Assembly (NCBI GenBank): GCA_905182985.1
Contig: CAJJDN010000006.1
Span: 831,169 to 895,168, forward strand
Source of the DNA: Paramecium sonneborni
Lineage: Eukaryota > Ciliophora > Oligohymenophorea > Peniculida > Parameciidae
DNA: 64,000 nucleotides
Direction: 5' to 3'
Below the pieces are notes generated by a model. That model did not search any database. It was not told the origin of the DNA and saw only the letters and a list, made by a program, of their open reading frames with translations. A program made the translations under genes and the position numbers. Shown here in pieces: positions 27,501 through 38,546 of the stretch (positions are counted from its first letter, which is position 1; each line of letters opens with the position of its first letter).

Positions 27501-28459
27501 TTGGGACCCCAAGTCAAAGCAGAAGTAGATAAAATATTCAACACTTTCACCTATTCTACTATTTGATTTGCATATGAAAACATTGTCATAACTTAAAATC
27601 CTCCTCCAGCTAATTTTACAAATTTTGGATTCTTTATACTAAAACTAAATTTTAAAGTTGTATTCAATAACTAATATAAATGAACAGTTAATATATTGTT
27701 TTCTATTTGACAAGAATATTATGAACTTGTCAATGCTGCTATATCAGTATTATTTGCATCCTTATATGATTCTGATGTACATTATTCCCCTTAAAATTAA
27801 TAATCATTATCTGTCATCAGAATTACTATTCTTGCCTTTCTATCTATAGGAATTGTTGGAGTTATTTAAACTAATAATGAATGTCTATAATCTAATAATG
27901 TTGGAGTTGAAGATTAAAGAGTAAAACTAGATATTAATGTTGCCGGAGGAATTGCTGTAAATTCAATCAATGCAAACGCTCTATTGAAATCATATTTTAT
28001 CCAATTGACTACATTGAAATCTTATATTGTTAATGCTTCTATTGGAGTCAAAATTTATGCTACTTAATTGCTAAAAGGGGTTTATGATACTATGCTGACT
28101 TTGTAATATGTATTTGCTTCTAAAGCTCTAGAATCTCCATCTAAATTCAGAAATTTCACATGGTACCACCCACCACCATCTTTAAACAAAGCCCCAGGAA
28201 ATTTAGAAATGGGACTGCAATCAGTAGTGCTAACTTCATTATATATGACATCAACTCCTTGTGGAACTGTACTTACAACTGTAGCTTCAATTTAGAATGG
28301 GATTTTAAGACTTAAATAACCTGACTTTCCCAATCCACTCTAAAGTCTGAAAGTAAAAGTTAATTAAGTGGTATAACCAATGTTCAGATAATTAATAGAG
28401 TAATCAAGTGTTTCAATTAATCCACTGTATACTATTTGTAGCAGTAATAAAAAAAGCAT
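21577..28459 (-). CDS. Giant secreted or type I membrane protein, 2269 aa
   Basis: Starts with a signal peptide (MLFLLLLQIVYSG) and ends with a hydrophobic helix (ILLSAIIIWLIS) four or five residues before the stop, so it probably lies outside the cell with a C-terminal anchor. The whole body is rich in Thr, Ser, Val, Ile, Asn and Gly with regularly spaced Cys. This is the composition of stacked beta-sandwich domains, though I cannot name the repeat. The last domain looks like a fibronectin type III strand set (DLQPSKWYNIYLIAT). Introns: 26196-26218 (23), 22606-22629 (24) and 21784-21809 (26); the frame closes at 2270 codons. A surface or ciliary-membrane coat function is inferred. Confidence 0.8.
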
Positions 28460-28492
28460 TAATTTATTATAAATATACACATAAAACAAATT

Positions 28493-30392
28493 TCACTTCC
28501 CAGTAATCTAATCAAATATATTTTATGCTTCCTCTTTATAATGATTCAAAGCTTCATCTATGTAATCACTCTTTGAATTCTCTTAAGACTCTTCCATTAT
28601 CTCTATAATATTTTTAATTAATTTATGAGCAACTGTAAGCATTTTTAGATCTAAAACTTATTATATTATTTCATCAGTATCTTCAAATAACATTTCAAGA
28701 AATTCTCTTTTCTCTATCCAATATGAAAACTAATTTTTATTATTTAATTTACAAATAAATAGTAATTTTCTAAGCTTTCCTCTGCAGTATTCATAAGTGT
28801 ATCTCTCAATCTGAATTCTAGAAATGCTTTTTATCTATCTAATTTATATTACAAGGAATCATTTTCAATCATAAAACTTACATCTTCATATTCATCAAGT
28901 AATTATTCTAAAATTGTATTATGTAAAATGTTATTAGGTTCAACAAATTTATCTGCCAGATCACTTAAAAGTAACAATTTTTCAGCTTTTATATTTGGAT
29001 TACCAAATGAATCTAATAATTAAATTGATTCTTCAAAAAAATCAAATAAGCTCTATTAAAATTAACCATTTCTGATCACGAATTTGATCGCTTAAATATC
29101 ATATTCAACAATCAAAAAATCATTTTCTATATCAAATTTTTCTCTCATCTCTTAAATCTTCATGAATAGTTCAGTTGTTCCTCTATCTTAACCTTCTAAA
29201 ATACAAAAATAATTCATAGTAACTTCTAAATATATTGTGTCTTAATTAAAACTTTCTAAATATTCATGAAAGTCTTTTAACATTTCTTCACATTTTGATA
29301 GATCTGTTAATTAGTAAGTTGAAGCTAATTAACAATAACTTTGAGCATATTAAATAGAATGTTTTCCAAAAACTTATAAATAAAGTTCTATGGCCTTTTC
29401 AAAATAGGGCCTTGCAGCTGTAAATTCTTGGATTTCAATTGATACACTTCCAAGATCTTCAAATATCTATGCAAATTTAGCTATTCCTTTCTCTCTTTAT
29501 TTTTCTGCTTCATTTGCCACTTCTGGATTTTCATGATTACATACTACCTAATTTATAAAATTTACATGATTTAACTATTTCCATAAATTTCTCTGTTTCC
29601 CTTAAAGCAGCTTCATAATTCTTAATTCCTTATTAGATTTAATCTTATTCTATCAATAATTTAGCTTTCATTTCATAATAAAAAGCTAAATTGTATTGAT
29701 ATTATGATAATCCTTGCTCTTTTGTCAAGTATCCTTCACTCTCACCAATTTCATCAAAATTATCATTTAGATAATTTTTTATATACACCACAGATTCTTT
29801 ATATTATCTTGCCAAATATTTTATGATAATACTTTAACCATTATTCTATTTCTTAAAGGTCTACATCATCAAATAGCTTAGCAAATTTAAGTGGAATAAC
29901 ACCTATGGCCAAATTGTGCCATAAAAATTCATTAAAATTTGAAGGATATTTAGACAAATCAACATTTCTGTAATGCACATCATTCAAATAATCATCAGAA
30001 AGTACTTCTTGAACTAATTTATCATCCATTTATTGATTTTCTATCAAATATCGTGCATACTCAATTTTATCTAATAGTAATGAAACACATTTTTTTTATT
30101 CTGATTAATCCATTTGTTCTCTAATATATATTATTTTTCTTAGCATTTCCATTTATTATTTTTCATTTTCGCATTCATCCATTTAATCTTACAACTTATC
30201 TATTTCAGCTTATTTTTCATCTCTAAAAAATAAGATCAAAATTTACTTATCATGTTTATCATTAAAAAAAAATCCATATTTTGGTGTTATGACAAATGTT
30301 GGAATATAAATTTATTGCTTTATTGGAAGAAATGATGATCTTGTTTGGATTATAGACTGAACTATTCTCTTCACAGCATTTCTAATAAGCAT
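28493..30392 (-). CDS. TPR-like helical protein, possibly mitochondrial
   Basis: 601 residues after four introns (30223-30246, 29808-29832, 29544-29565, 28730-28752); frame closes. The N-terminus is basic and amphipathic with no acidic residues in the first 30 (MLIRNAVKRIVQSIIQTRSS), as in a mitochondrial presequence. The body is a run of paired helices with TPR spacing, clearest in YFEKAIELYLQVFGKHSIQ and the following QSYCQLASTYQLTD. A NASP- or kinesin-light-chain-like TPR scaffold is possible. No enzyme motif. The stop is 34 bases upstream of the start of the giant surface gene on the same strand. Confidence 0.7.
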
Positions 30393-30464
30393 TTATAAAT
30401 TATTTAATAATTTTGATGGTAAGTAAAAATTATATGTACTATGTCTTATTCTTAAAAGACAATT

Positions 30465-30472
30465 AAAAAAAA
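30465..30472 (-). terminator. RNA polymerase III T-run terminator, SRP RNA copy 1
   Basis: Eight consecutive T on the RNA strand directly after the SRP RNA body. An identical run follows the other copy. Confidence 0.75.
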
Positions 30473-30761
30473 GATTTGTTTGTTTTTGTCAGGGTTCTGC
30501 TTAATAAGTGTCACGATAAGCTACATCACTTCACGAGTCCGGTATCCTTCCGCCGCTCATAGCGATCCCTATTGCTTGCTCTGTTTCCAGCCTAAGCCAT
30601 TGCGAGATTCTTCAACACAAGTGAAACCCTCATTACTGATGGATTCCGCAAGTGACTACGAGCTCGGTTAGGGCGGTGACTCTTAACGAAATGACTCAGC
30701 GAGCTCTCAGATGACAGCTTACCAAACATCCCCTTACAACCCACATAAAGTGACAGCCAAG
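30470..30761 (-). ncRNA. Signal recognition particle RNA (7SL), copy 1
   Basis: RNA scaffold of the particle that targets secretory proteins to the ER. Read on the minus strand, it holds the helix 8 hairpin (loop GGAAAC at 30583-30588, closed by CU/AG and followed by GAGCAAGC) that binds SRP54. In the 5' Alu-like domain it has GGGTTGTAAGGGG, matching the U-turn motif UGUA. Segments GGTAAGCTGTCATC and GATGTAGCTTATC can pair as helix 5. The size, near 290 nt, fits. The 5' end is not fixed; I placed it about 30 bases after a TATA-like box. The short protein frames on either strand of this segment are spurious. Confidence 0.85.
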
Positions 30762-30771
30762 TTGCCCCAGC

Positions 30772-30817
30772 CTGGGTTAATATATTAAATATTCTTCATT
30801 ATTTATTACGTGTATAA
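30772..30817 (-). promoter_or_regulatory. Putative pol III upstream promoter of SRP RNA copy 1
   Basis: On the RNA strand the sequence carries ACACGTAATAAATAATGAAG followed by a TATA-like AATATATTAA, about 15-60 bases upstream of the RNA body. The same string precedes copy 2. External elements of this kind drive many small-RNA genes in ciliates, but the exact boundaries are inferred from conservation between two nearly identical arms, which is weak evidence. Confidence 0.45.
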
Positions 30818-31033
30818 TTTTTTTAATTAATTTATGGGTTTACAATTTAATTTAAAAAGCAGTTTCTATTTAATTTTATGATATTTTATTACTTTGATAA
30901 ATAATCTAATTAAAAATAAGATTATTAGTAAATTTAACTCAGATAGTATTTCTTAAGTAGAAGATTATATTAAATATATAATTATAATAAGATTTATTAT
31001 TTAAATAATATTAATATATTGATTTATAATTCA

Positions 31034-32277
31034 TCAATTCATAGGCTGTTACATTTATCCAAATTAATTAGGAGGCTAAGGTACTTAAGGATAATTATAA
31101 TTAGATTGTTAGTTTTAATCTTTGGTATAGAGGGTGCTATCGGTAAATTATACAATTTAAGGTTGAAATACTTATGGATTCCAATTCGAAGGTTAAACAA
31201 TAGGTTGATTATAAATTTAAGGGACAGGGGCAACAATTTCAATAGGAACATCAACACATGGATCTTTGCTGCAACAAGTACAACCTAAAAGTTAGATATA
31301 ATTAAATTACCAGCAAGAACTGCTTAAACCTGTAGTCTATAAACAGACCTAACAATCTGTCCATTAGATGAAGGACGAATGCCTTCTGGAGTACTGTTAT
31401 TATGTAAAACAAGCTAGATTTATTTTCTATCATTTTCAACAGCTTTAATTCCTGCTTGAATTCCTTGTATTTATTAAGAGACAATAGTTCGAGTAAAAAG
31501 TTTTTCTCTTCCAGTTCTGTCCCTTAGTGTTAAGTAATTTATTAAACGAGCATCAATCCTTTTAATATCCAATTTGCAATTTGAATTATCTAAATCAGCC
31601 CATAAGTAAGCTGTATCTCCAGGGAGGTAATGATTTTTATCAAAAACACATTTAATATATGATGTCTAATGATAAACAAAATAATTACTCCTTAATCTAT
31701 ACAACACCATGTTGATGCTTTTACTTCCATTTAACCCATTAAAGCTGTCATATTCTACTTTAGTGGTTCTCTAACAACAAGAGGTTGAGAGTGTTTGATA
31801 TTCTTATAGGATTTGTTATATGATTCAATTTCTGCTTTAACTCTGTATGAAATTTTAGCTAAGAAGTTAGATCCTTTTTCAAAATAAGAGCCTGGTAAAT
31901 GAGATAACAATTAAAATTAAAAAGGAAATGTATATTATCCAACAGGTAAGCATGGAGTGTTAAATGTCCATATTGCTACACGATGTTAATAAAATTAGGT
32001 ATTGCCTGAATATGTTACATATTCAGTGGTCTGCATTTACTTTCCATCTGAACCAGTACTAGTTCGAGTATGACTCTCTGTCCAATTACATTTTTCTTTG
32101 CCGGATACTTTTAATAATACCACTCCTCCAGGATATCCATCTTTAAAAATATTCAAATAGATATTTCCTAAAGTTTTATATATTCTAAATACCTGTAATT
32201 ATTTCCCCTGCAAAATAAAAAGGTTTATCAGTTCTAATATATACCCCTCCAAAATCAGAGCCTTATTAATTTCCCAT
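31034..32277 (-). CDS. Arrestin-like protein
   Basis: 389-residue alpha-arrestin-type adaptor, with the two beta-sandwich layout expected for binding membrane receptors or trafficking factors. The N-terminal domain opens with a VYIRTDKPFYFAGEIITG strand pair. It continues with GGVVLLKVSGKEKCNWTE and the FQLLSHLPGSYF..K..Y.VKAEIE pattern of arrestin domains. The C-terminal domain has the long strands around YIKCVFDKNHYLPGDTA. The last 80 residues are Pro/Gln-rich after a Cys cluster (TCCSKDPC), possibly a lipidation or partner site. Three introns: 32168-32192, 31666-31688, 31285-31310; the frame closes at 390 codons. It sits between the two SRP RNA genes. Confidence 0.85.
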
Positions 32278-32405
32278 TAAAAAGTTTAATATTAAAATCC
32301 ATATAACATATTGTTTTATTTAAAATGATATATATTATGGAATATATTTTATTGAATTAATAAAAAATTATTATCTATTTTTCAAACTAGTTTATAACCA
32401 TTATG

Positions 32406-33039
32406 TCAAATATTTTCTGATATTTATTTCTGTATATTTTCTGCATATAATTATGCTATTAACATTGATTAAGCAAGATGATTTTGAGGTAATTCCTTTT
32501 TCAGTTCTAAAGCCAACTCAAAAAATCTTCTTTTGCATCTTGATCAACTATTGTAAGTCATGATTAAGCTATGCTAACATATTTTTCATTCATATCATAA
32601 ATAATCTTATAATATTGTCCTATTTCACTCAGAACTCTTGATAAATTGATGGCCACAGGAATTCTGAATTCAGGTTAATTCTAATCATATGCTGATAATT
32701 TACTTTTTTTATTTTTTAGAACTTATGAAGTTGCTTTATGAGGACTATTTGTATCCATTTATTTTTTACAATATTTCATTCTTCCTATTTCAAATTTATT
32801 TTTTTGTTCATAATTTAATAATTGGGTTTAGAATTATTTTATTTTTCATTGCTAAAATTTGTTAAAGCAATTCCAAAATCATAAAATCTTATGCTTTTTA
32901 CATCTTTTAAATGTTATGGTAAGTTCAGTCGTATAAGGATAGTGTCTTTCTCTGCCATATCAGCTTTGTTAATAATAGAAAAGTTGATATATTCATTAAT
33001 TTCTTTTAAATAATTACCATGAAATTAAGGTTTCTACAT
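32406..33039 (-). pseudogene. Damaged gene of unknown family
   Basis: Clear coding sequence in pieces. It starts with ATG then KPQFHGNYLKEINEYI, and continues with IRFYDFGIALTNF. It then meets a TGA, resumes as PEFRIPVAINLSRVLSEIG, meets another TGA, and resumes again in a shifted frame as ELALELKKELPQNHLAQ. Two 23-25 nt stretches could be introns (one reads GTAAATTATC...GATTAG), but no combination I tried removes both stops and the final one-base shift at a T6 run. A pseudogene is the simplest reading. Sequencing errors or an unusual intron remain possible. Confidence 0.5.
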
Positions 33040-33159
33040 TTCTCAGGCTTTAATAACTATGCTTAGTTTAATTTAATTCTGAAATAAATAGCTAAACAGA
33101 AATAAAAAGAAATTGACTTTACAATTATATTTGATAAACCCATAAATTAATTAAAAAAA

Positions 33160-33205
33160 TTATACACGTAATAAATAATGAAGAATATTTAATATATTAA
33201 CCCAG
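33160..33205 (+). promoter_or_regulatory. Putative pol III upstream promoter of SRP RNA copy 2
   Basis: Same upstream element and TATA-like AATATATTAA as copy 1, placed 15-60 bases before the inferred RNA start. TATA spacing was used to choose the RNA start. Confidence 0.45.
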
Positions 33206-33215
33206 GCTGGGGCAA

Positions 33216-33507
33216 CTTGGCTGTCACTTTATGTGGGTTGTAAGGGGATGTTTGGTAAGCTGTCATCTGAGAGCTCGCTGAGTCATTTCGTTAAGAGTCA
33301 CCGCCCTAACCGAGCTCGTAGTTACTTGCGGAATCCATCAGTAATGAGGGTTTCACTTGTGTTGAAGAATCTCGCAATGGCTTAGGCTGGAAACAGAGCA
33401 AGCAATAGGGATCGCTATGAGCGGCGGAAGGATACCGGACTCGTGAAGTGATGTAGCTTATCGTGACACTTATTAAGCAGAACCCTGACAAAAACAAACA
33501 AATCTTT
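33216..33507 (+). ncRNA. Signal recognition particle RNA (7SL), copy 2
   Basis: Identical to copy 1 except one transition at 33323 in the part between the Alu domain and helix 8. Helix 8 loop GGAAAC lies at 33389-33394. Transcription runs away from copy 1, so the pair is divergent. Both copies keep every feature expected of an active gene. Confidence 0.85.
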
Positions 33508-33512
33508 TTTTT
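33505..33512 (+). terminator. RNA polymerase III T-run terminator, SRP RNA copy 2
   Basis: T8 run immediately downstream of the RNA body, within the repeat arm. Confidence 0.75.
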
Positions 33513-33728
33513 AATTGTCTCTTCCTTTAGAAGCCATCTAATTATATAATTTTTTTGTTTAATATAAATTATTTTCTTATCACAGCTGATCAAACTTTAA
33601 AATTAAAGTGATCAATTCATTTTATTCTAGATGATTTTTCTTTTTCCAAATAAAATTAAGTATTTTTATTGACAGAATATAAACAAAGAATGCATTTAAA
33701 TAATATTAATTAAAGATATTAAATAATT

Positions 33729-34538
33729 TCAAATACATAAATGATTTCCTAAAACTATTCCTTATTTATATTATGCTCCAACATAATAAAAATTTTCAAA
33801 GGTTACCAATTTTTATAAACCTGTAATTAAATCAAGTTCATATAAACTAGTAAATTTTGGTAGAGTAAGTAATTCTATCAGCTTAGGAATAGCTGTAAAG
33901 TATAATTTATCTAATACTTTTACTAATCTTTTAGGTCCATCTTCTAAATGCAAAGTTTAAAGTAAAGTAAAATTCCTGTCATGAATATTGAGAGTCTTTT
34001 AAAAAGTGTCTGAAATATAAATTTAATTATTTAAATACTCTATCCCACTTAAATGAACGCCATTTACTTCATATTAAAATTCGCAATTTCCTTGAAAATC
34101 ACATTTTAATAATGAGAAACTTTTAGATTAAAAATAAAATCCAAGTAAATCAGAAATTTAATAATCTAAAGTGATAAAGATTTCATTTTGAATGACTATA
34201 AAATCGTAAATAATCAATCCAGTTGGTAATGGAATAGTCTTAATGATTTTCCATTGATTTAGAAAATCGATTTAATTATCATGAGCAATATAAATTTGAT
34301 CTTCATCAGCAAATAGTGCATAACTATTATTTTAGGAATAAAGAAGAGTTTCTTTTTCATCAAATATTCCATCGTCAGTGAGAAGGAGCATATTTTCTTA
34401 AAAAAATTGAATATCAATGGGTGTTATATTCAATATTTAACATCTATTAATGTCACCATGATCGATTTTTGGCTTTTTAAACAATCCAAATTACAAAAGT
34501 TAATTAATCATTATTGATGTAATGATTGTAGTGACCAT
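33729..34538 (-). CDS. Beta-propeller protein, SMP-30/paraoxonase-like
   Basis: Intronless, 269 residues. Repeated strands of the type LSGIEYLNNQIYISDTFQ and FADEDQIYIAHDN, with Asp/Asn at blade turns, suggest a six-bladed propeller like paraoxonase, strictosidine synthase or SMP-30 proteins. The first 20 residues are hydrophobic and could be a signal anchor. Metal ligands cannot be assigned by eye, so enzymatic activity is not claimed. Its start is 64 bases from the divergent small membrane peptide gene. Confidence 0.55.
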
Positions 34539-34602
34539 TATAAATAGTTTCATCCAAATAAAGATTAAAATTTACTTTAATAATAATAATATTAAAAAAT
34601 AA

Positions 34603-34728
34603 ATGAAATTCAAAAGAGATCTAAAGGGTTTATTCAGTCTAGTCACCTTATCAGCAGCTCCTGTCTTATATTACTTTTATAGAGATTAAATTTACAAAAT
34701 GATAGATGGAAAAGAAAAAAAGAAATGA
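34603..34728 (+). CDS. 41-residue single-helix membrane peptide
   Basis: A short frame in ciliate code (42 codons with stop). It has a basic start (MKFKRDLKG), one hydrophobic helix (LFSLVTLSAAPVLYYFY) and a charged Lys-rich end. This is the layout of small mitochondrial inner-membrane subunits or assembly factors. It starts 64 bases from the divergent propeller gene. No family recognised; the clean amphipathic design argues against chance. Confidence 0.5.
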
Positions 34729-35666
34729 ATTGATATAAATATTATATGAATGTTTGCAATATGTATTAATTATAAAGTTATATAATACTTAAAATTAGAT
34801 ATTTAAGTTAGAATTAATTAACTTGGATTTAATTTATAAAGAGATTATTCTCTAAGTATTTTAATTTTAAAAAAGACTTTATCAAATTAACATCATATTT
34901 GATTTAATTGAATAAGAAAATAAATGATTATTATATAAATTATGATGAGAAAAATATTCAAGAATTAAAATAATTTAAATTAATGCAGTTAGTAGTTGAA
35001 ATTAAAGCTTTTTAAATCAGATAGATTATGTTTCTAAATATAATTGTTTATTTGAAATTCAATTATTTTTATTATAAATGGCTATGTTTTATAATGTTCA
35101 AATTTGTTAAATTTGATTAATAAGATTCTATAAATAATTAATGATGGCAATATATATATGTAATTAAACCAATAATTCATTAATTTCATCATCTAATATT
35201 TTAAGTATATTAATATATTTTAATTATTAAATATATATAGATGAAAAAAATTATAAAGAAACCTAATTTAAAGAGTCCTATAGAATAATGAAACTTAATC
35301 TTGGAAATATTAAGATTTTGACTTAATCCAAATTATTGCTAACTAATATATTTTATATTTGGCAAAAAAAAATTTTCAAATAAATTTTTTTAATAATTTA
35401 ATAGCTGATTCAAATTCTATGTTAATGATTAACTTTGTACTTAAATCAAATAAAAAAGCATTTAGTACATTAAGTGTATGTTAGAAATCACTTTGATTGT
35501 AAGATTAATGAGGAGATTAATAACAATAATTAATTAAGAATATAATTTTAGCTTTAGATTTATTAATTTATCTTTTGGAAGTGCAGAGAGGATATCTTAA
35601 TATGTTAGAATTTTAACCAAGTAATTATAAAGATTTATTAAATAATGATATCTCTTTTTAATAAAA
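34729..35666. other. AT-rich intergenic region
   Basis: About 940 bases between convergent genes. Very AT-rich, with many short homopolymers, and no defended coding frame or structured RNA on either strand. Confidence 0.5.
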
Positions 35667-36904
35667 TCATATGCAATAAATTAAATCCTAGAAAAATTTC
35701 AATTCATCTTTTGAAAATTTAGCAGTTTTCTCAATCTCAATAAATTTAGTTTTTACTTTTTCTACATTTTTTAGAGAACCTAAACTTTTGTAATTAGTGT
35801 TGTATAAAGTCAATAGAAATATTTTAAAATTTATTCCTTTTAAAGAATCTAATTCTGTCAATTTTTATTCAATGAGAGGTTTTAATGTACTATGTTATAT
35901 GGACAATGTTTTTGATCCATAATATAGTAAGAGTCCTTATTATGTTAGATTTAGTCTAGTATAGTTTTATTCTTAGATGTTTGTTGTAAATAATTTATAA
36001 GTGACAGATGAACATAATGCAATTCTGCTGCATCTTCCAAAAATTTCAAATAATTAAAATAAAAATTGAGTAGGTAATCTTAATAATCTTTCATTTTCTA
36101 GAACCTCATCTCTTAACTATTTCAAAAAAAAAAATTACTTTATATATTATCGAAGGGAAATAATTTATTCCTGCTTTAACTAAGAAAAGAGTATAATATA
36201 TTCTGAGCTCTAAATTAATTTTTTTATCAGTTGACTCTAATAACTATTGATTTATTTAATCTAATATAGAAGAGCTATATCTTTTAATATATTTCATCAA
36301 TTAGCAAAGAGATTTAGTTTGTTCATTACTCAAATTTACGCTTATTCTTTCACATAATTTATAATAAGTGTCTAAAATAAATTATTCTTCATCTTATGTG
36401 TAAATTTCTTTTTTTTTATTAGAAAAAATTTGATCCTCAACATAAAATAAACCATTAGAAATAGCATTTAATAGTGAAAAAATTTCTTTTTCTGTTATTT
36501 GTTTATCAAAACGATTCATATATTCATAAATCATTTAACACTATAAATAAAAATATTTGTGATGATTATCTTTTTAAAATTTTGTATTAACAAAAGAGTA
36601 AAAAATATTTTTTTCTAAATCTGATTTAAGAAATTACTCTTTAATTTCAAGTATTTAATCATAATTCATTTGATTGCTCCAATATAATATAATTTTATTA
36701 CAATATTTTTTCTGTTTTATATTAATCAAATAGAAGCTGTAATCTTGTTTCAATTTTGAAAAAATTATTAGGATTCTTCGCATTTTTAAACATGTCTTTT
36801 TCAGGAGTATTTTTGGTAAAGATCAATTTAGTCCCTTTTTTGTTTTCGAATATTAATCCTTTGGAAAGTTTAGAGAAATAATTCTTAATCAAATGTTTTA
36901 TCAT
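35667..36904 (-). CDS. Unknown helical protein, possibly mitochondrial
   Basis: 396 residues after two introns (36677-36701, 25 nt; 36117-36138, 22 nt); the frame closes at 397 codons. The N-terminus (MIKHLIKNYFSKLSKG) is basic and amphipathic, compatible with a mitochondrial targeting peptide. The body is all-helical with repeated Leu/Ile spacing, resembling FASTK/RAP or PPR-like organellar RNA factors in general style. I see no diagnostic motif. The second intron has an unusual T11 tract. Confidence 0.65.
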
Positions 36905-36923
36905 AATGATTATTTATTTTAAT

Positions 36924-38070
36924 TCATGCCTTAAAAATGTTAACAATTCCTTCAATTCCACTAAATACGATAGAATCAGTTGTATTCATTTAATCTATAC
37001 TTAAGATACTTTTAGGTAAACCCAAAATTGAAGACTTAGCTTAACCATCTTTTAAACTAAAAAGTTTAATTTCATGAACTCCAGAACTACCTGCATAAAT
37101 GAAATCTTCATTAGCTTTGCTAAATTTAAATAAAATGACTACTTAAATTAAGTAGCATAGATATAATATGATCTATTATCATCAGATTGATTTCCAGTCC
37201 AAAAGATCTCTTAATAAAATTTTCTTGTTCTCCAATCCCATAATTATATTTAATTTTCTGTTCTATGAGATCCAGTTAAAATCAATTATCTTTTTACTGA
37301 GAAATCCAGAGAATCTCCTGATAAAGAAGGTCCATAAAATTGACCAACACATTATTTTTCTCTTATATCCCAAATTAAGACATTTGCATCCCAACCACCT
37401 GATATAAGAATATTAGGTTAATCAGGTATAAATTTTACAACAAATACTCTATTAGCATGGCCTCTCTAACCCCTTATAATTTTAATATAAGATACCAATC
37501 AGCTTATTAGAATTGATGTTATACACTCTTTATATCATCATCATAAATTCTAACACAAAAATCCTTACCTCCTGTTGCAAATAAACTACCATCAAAATTA
37601 AAGTCTAAGCATAGAACACTATTATTCTCTTCTACAATTTTATGTAATTGTTTTCCTGAATGAGCATGCCAATGAATAATGTGTCCTTCTGCATTAGCTG
37701 ATACTAATATCCCTTTTGCCTTTAAACCATAGTTTGGTCTCCATCTTAACGCTGTCACTGGTGTTTAGAATTACTCTAATGTATGTACAAGTTTATCTAT
37801 TTTTGTTTAATCATCTAATTACTCTAATTAAAAAGATGTATTAATCCTTCTGACATTCCTACTGCTAGATATTGATCGTCTTAATCGTATCTTAAAGAAA
37901 ATACATCCCCTCCATTTACAGTCAATTATTGCTATAACTTTAAATCCTTTTAATTCTTGTGGACACCAAATCTCTTTTTCTAAGATAAAAAAATACTTAA
38001 ATTCATATTTCTTAGGCTCCTCAGATTAGTTAATTTATTCCTAATCTTCTTAATTTTATTTACTTTGCAT
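36924..38070 (-). CDS. WD40 repeat protein
   Basis: Beta-propeller scaffold. At least five repeats are visible, for example GDVFSLRYDQDDQYLAVG, VLCLDFNFDGSLFATGGKD..VRIYD, and HANRVFVVKF..LISGGWDANVLIWD with its IREK..GQFYGP linker. The N-terminal 30 residues are acidic and Gln-rich. The first intron is a 25-nt GTATTTTTTT...AAAGAG element near 37975. At least two more introns are needed (near 37810 and 37520) but their exact ends are unresolved. The repeat set resembles ciliary or dynein-regulatory WD proteins, which cannot be separated by eye. Ends 19 bases from the neighbouring gene start. Confidence 0.8.
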
Positions 38071-38546
38071 TATATTAATATATATATATATATAAAAATA
38101 ATTATCACATAAAACTAACTACTTTTTTTCTTTTTCAAATACAAAATTTATTCTTATAAATCTCGATTCTTAATGTATAAAATAATTAGAATGATAATTA
38201 TCTATTTATTATCTGAAATCTTGAGTGTATCAAATTTTACTTTAACTTAAACTTATATTACTTGAAATTTTCATAATCTTATATGTTTACTAAATACTTG
38301 ATATAAATTATATTTTTTCTAATAATTTAATTAATTTTTATACATCTTAATTTATAAATTTTATATCTTTTTATAATATCCAAAACAAATATAATCCCAA
38401 AATGTAAGATCTTTCTTTATGGATATTAAATTGAAAGATATTTAGATTGAATTTACTTAAGAAAATATTTAAAATATAATAATTTGGTTTTACTTCTTGA
38501 GATTTAAGAATGTCTTATAATTAAATAATCTAATACAATTATCATA
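38071..38546. other. Intergenic region with (TA)n tract
   Basis: Holds a TA dinucleotide run at about 38079-38094 just upstream of the WD40 start, then AT-rich sequence without a defended gene. Confidence 0.5.

Larger units (their letters stand above)
30457..30842. repeat. 386-bp inverted repeat, left arm
   Basis: Perfect inverted partner of 33135-33520 except one base (30654 G versus the complement of 33323). The arm contains a whole SRP RNA gene with its upstream element and T-run terminator, and identity stops abruptly just outside both. GC content is far above the surroundings within the RNA part. Confidence 0.97.
33135..33520. repeat. 386-bp inverted repeat, right arm
   Basis: Partner of the left arm in opposite orientation; the spacer between arms is 2292 bp. 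Both arms have the same length and the same end points relative to the RNA gene. Confidence 0.97.

Noticed and set aside
30480..30671. Open frames of 60-95 codons inside the SRP arms, present in both copies
   Set aside because: They lie in structured RNA, are antisense to it, and have no ciliate codon bias; conservation between arms is due to DNA identity.
31039..31288. Opposing 70-90 codon frames at the arrestin 3' end
   Set aside because: One is an out-of-frame reading of the Pro/Gln-rich arrestin tail, the other its antisense; the spliced arrestin frame explains the region.
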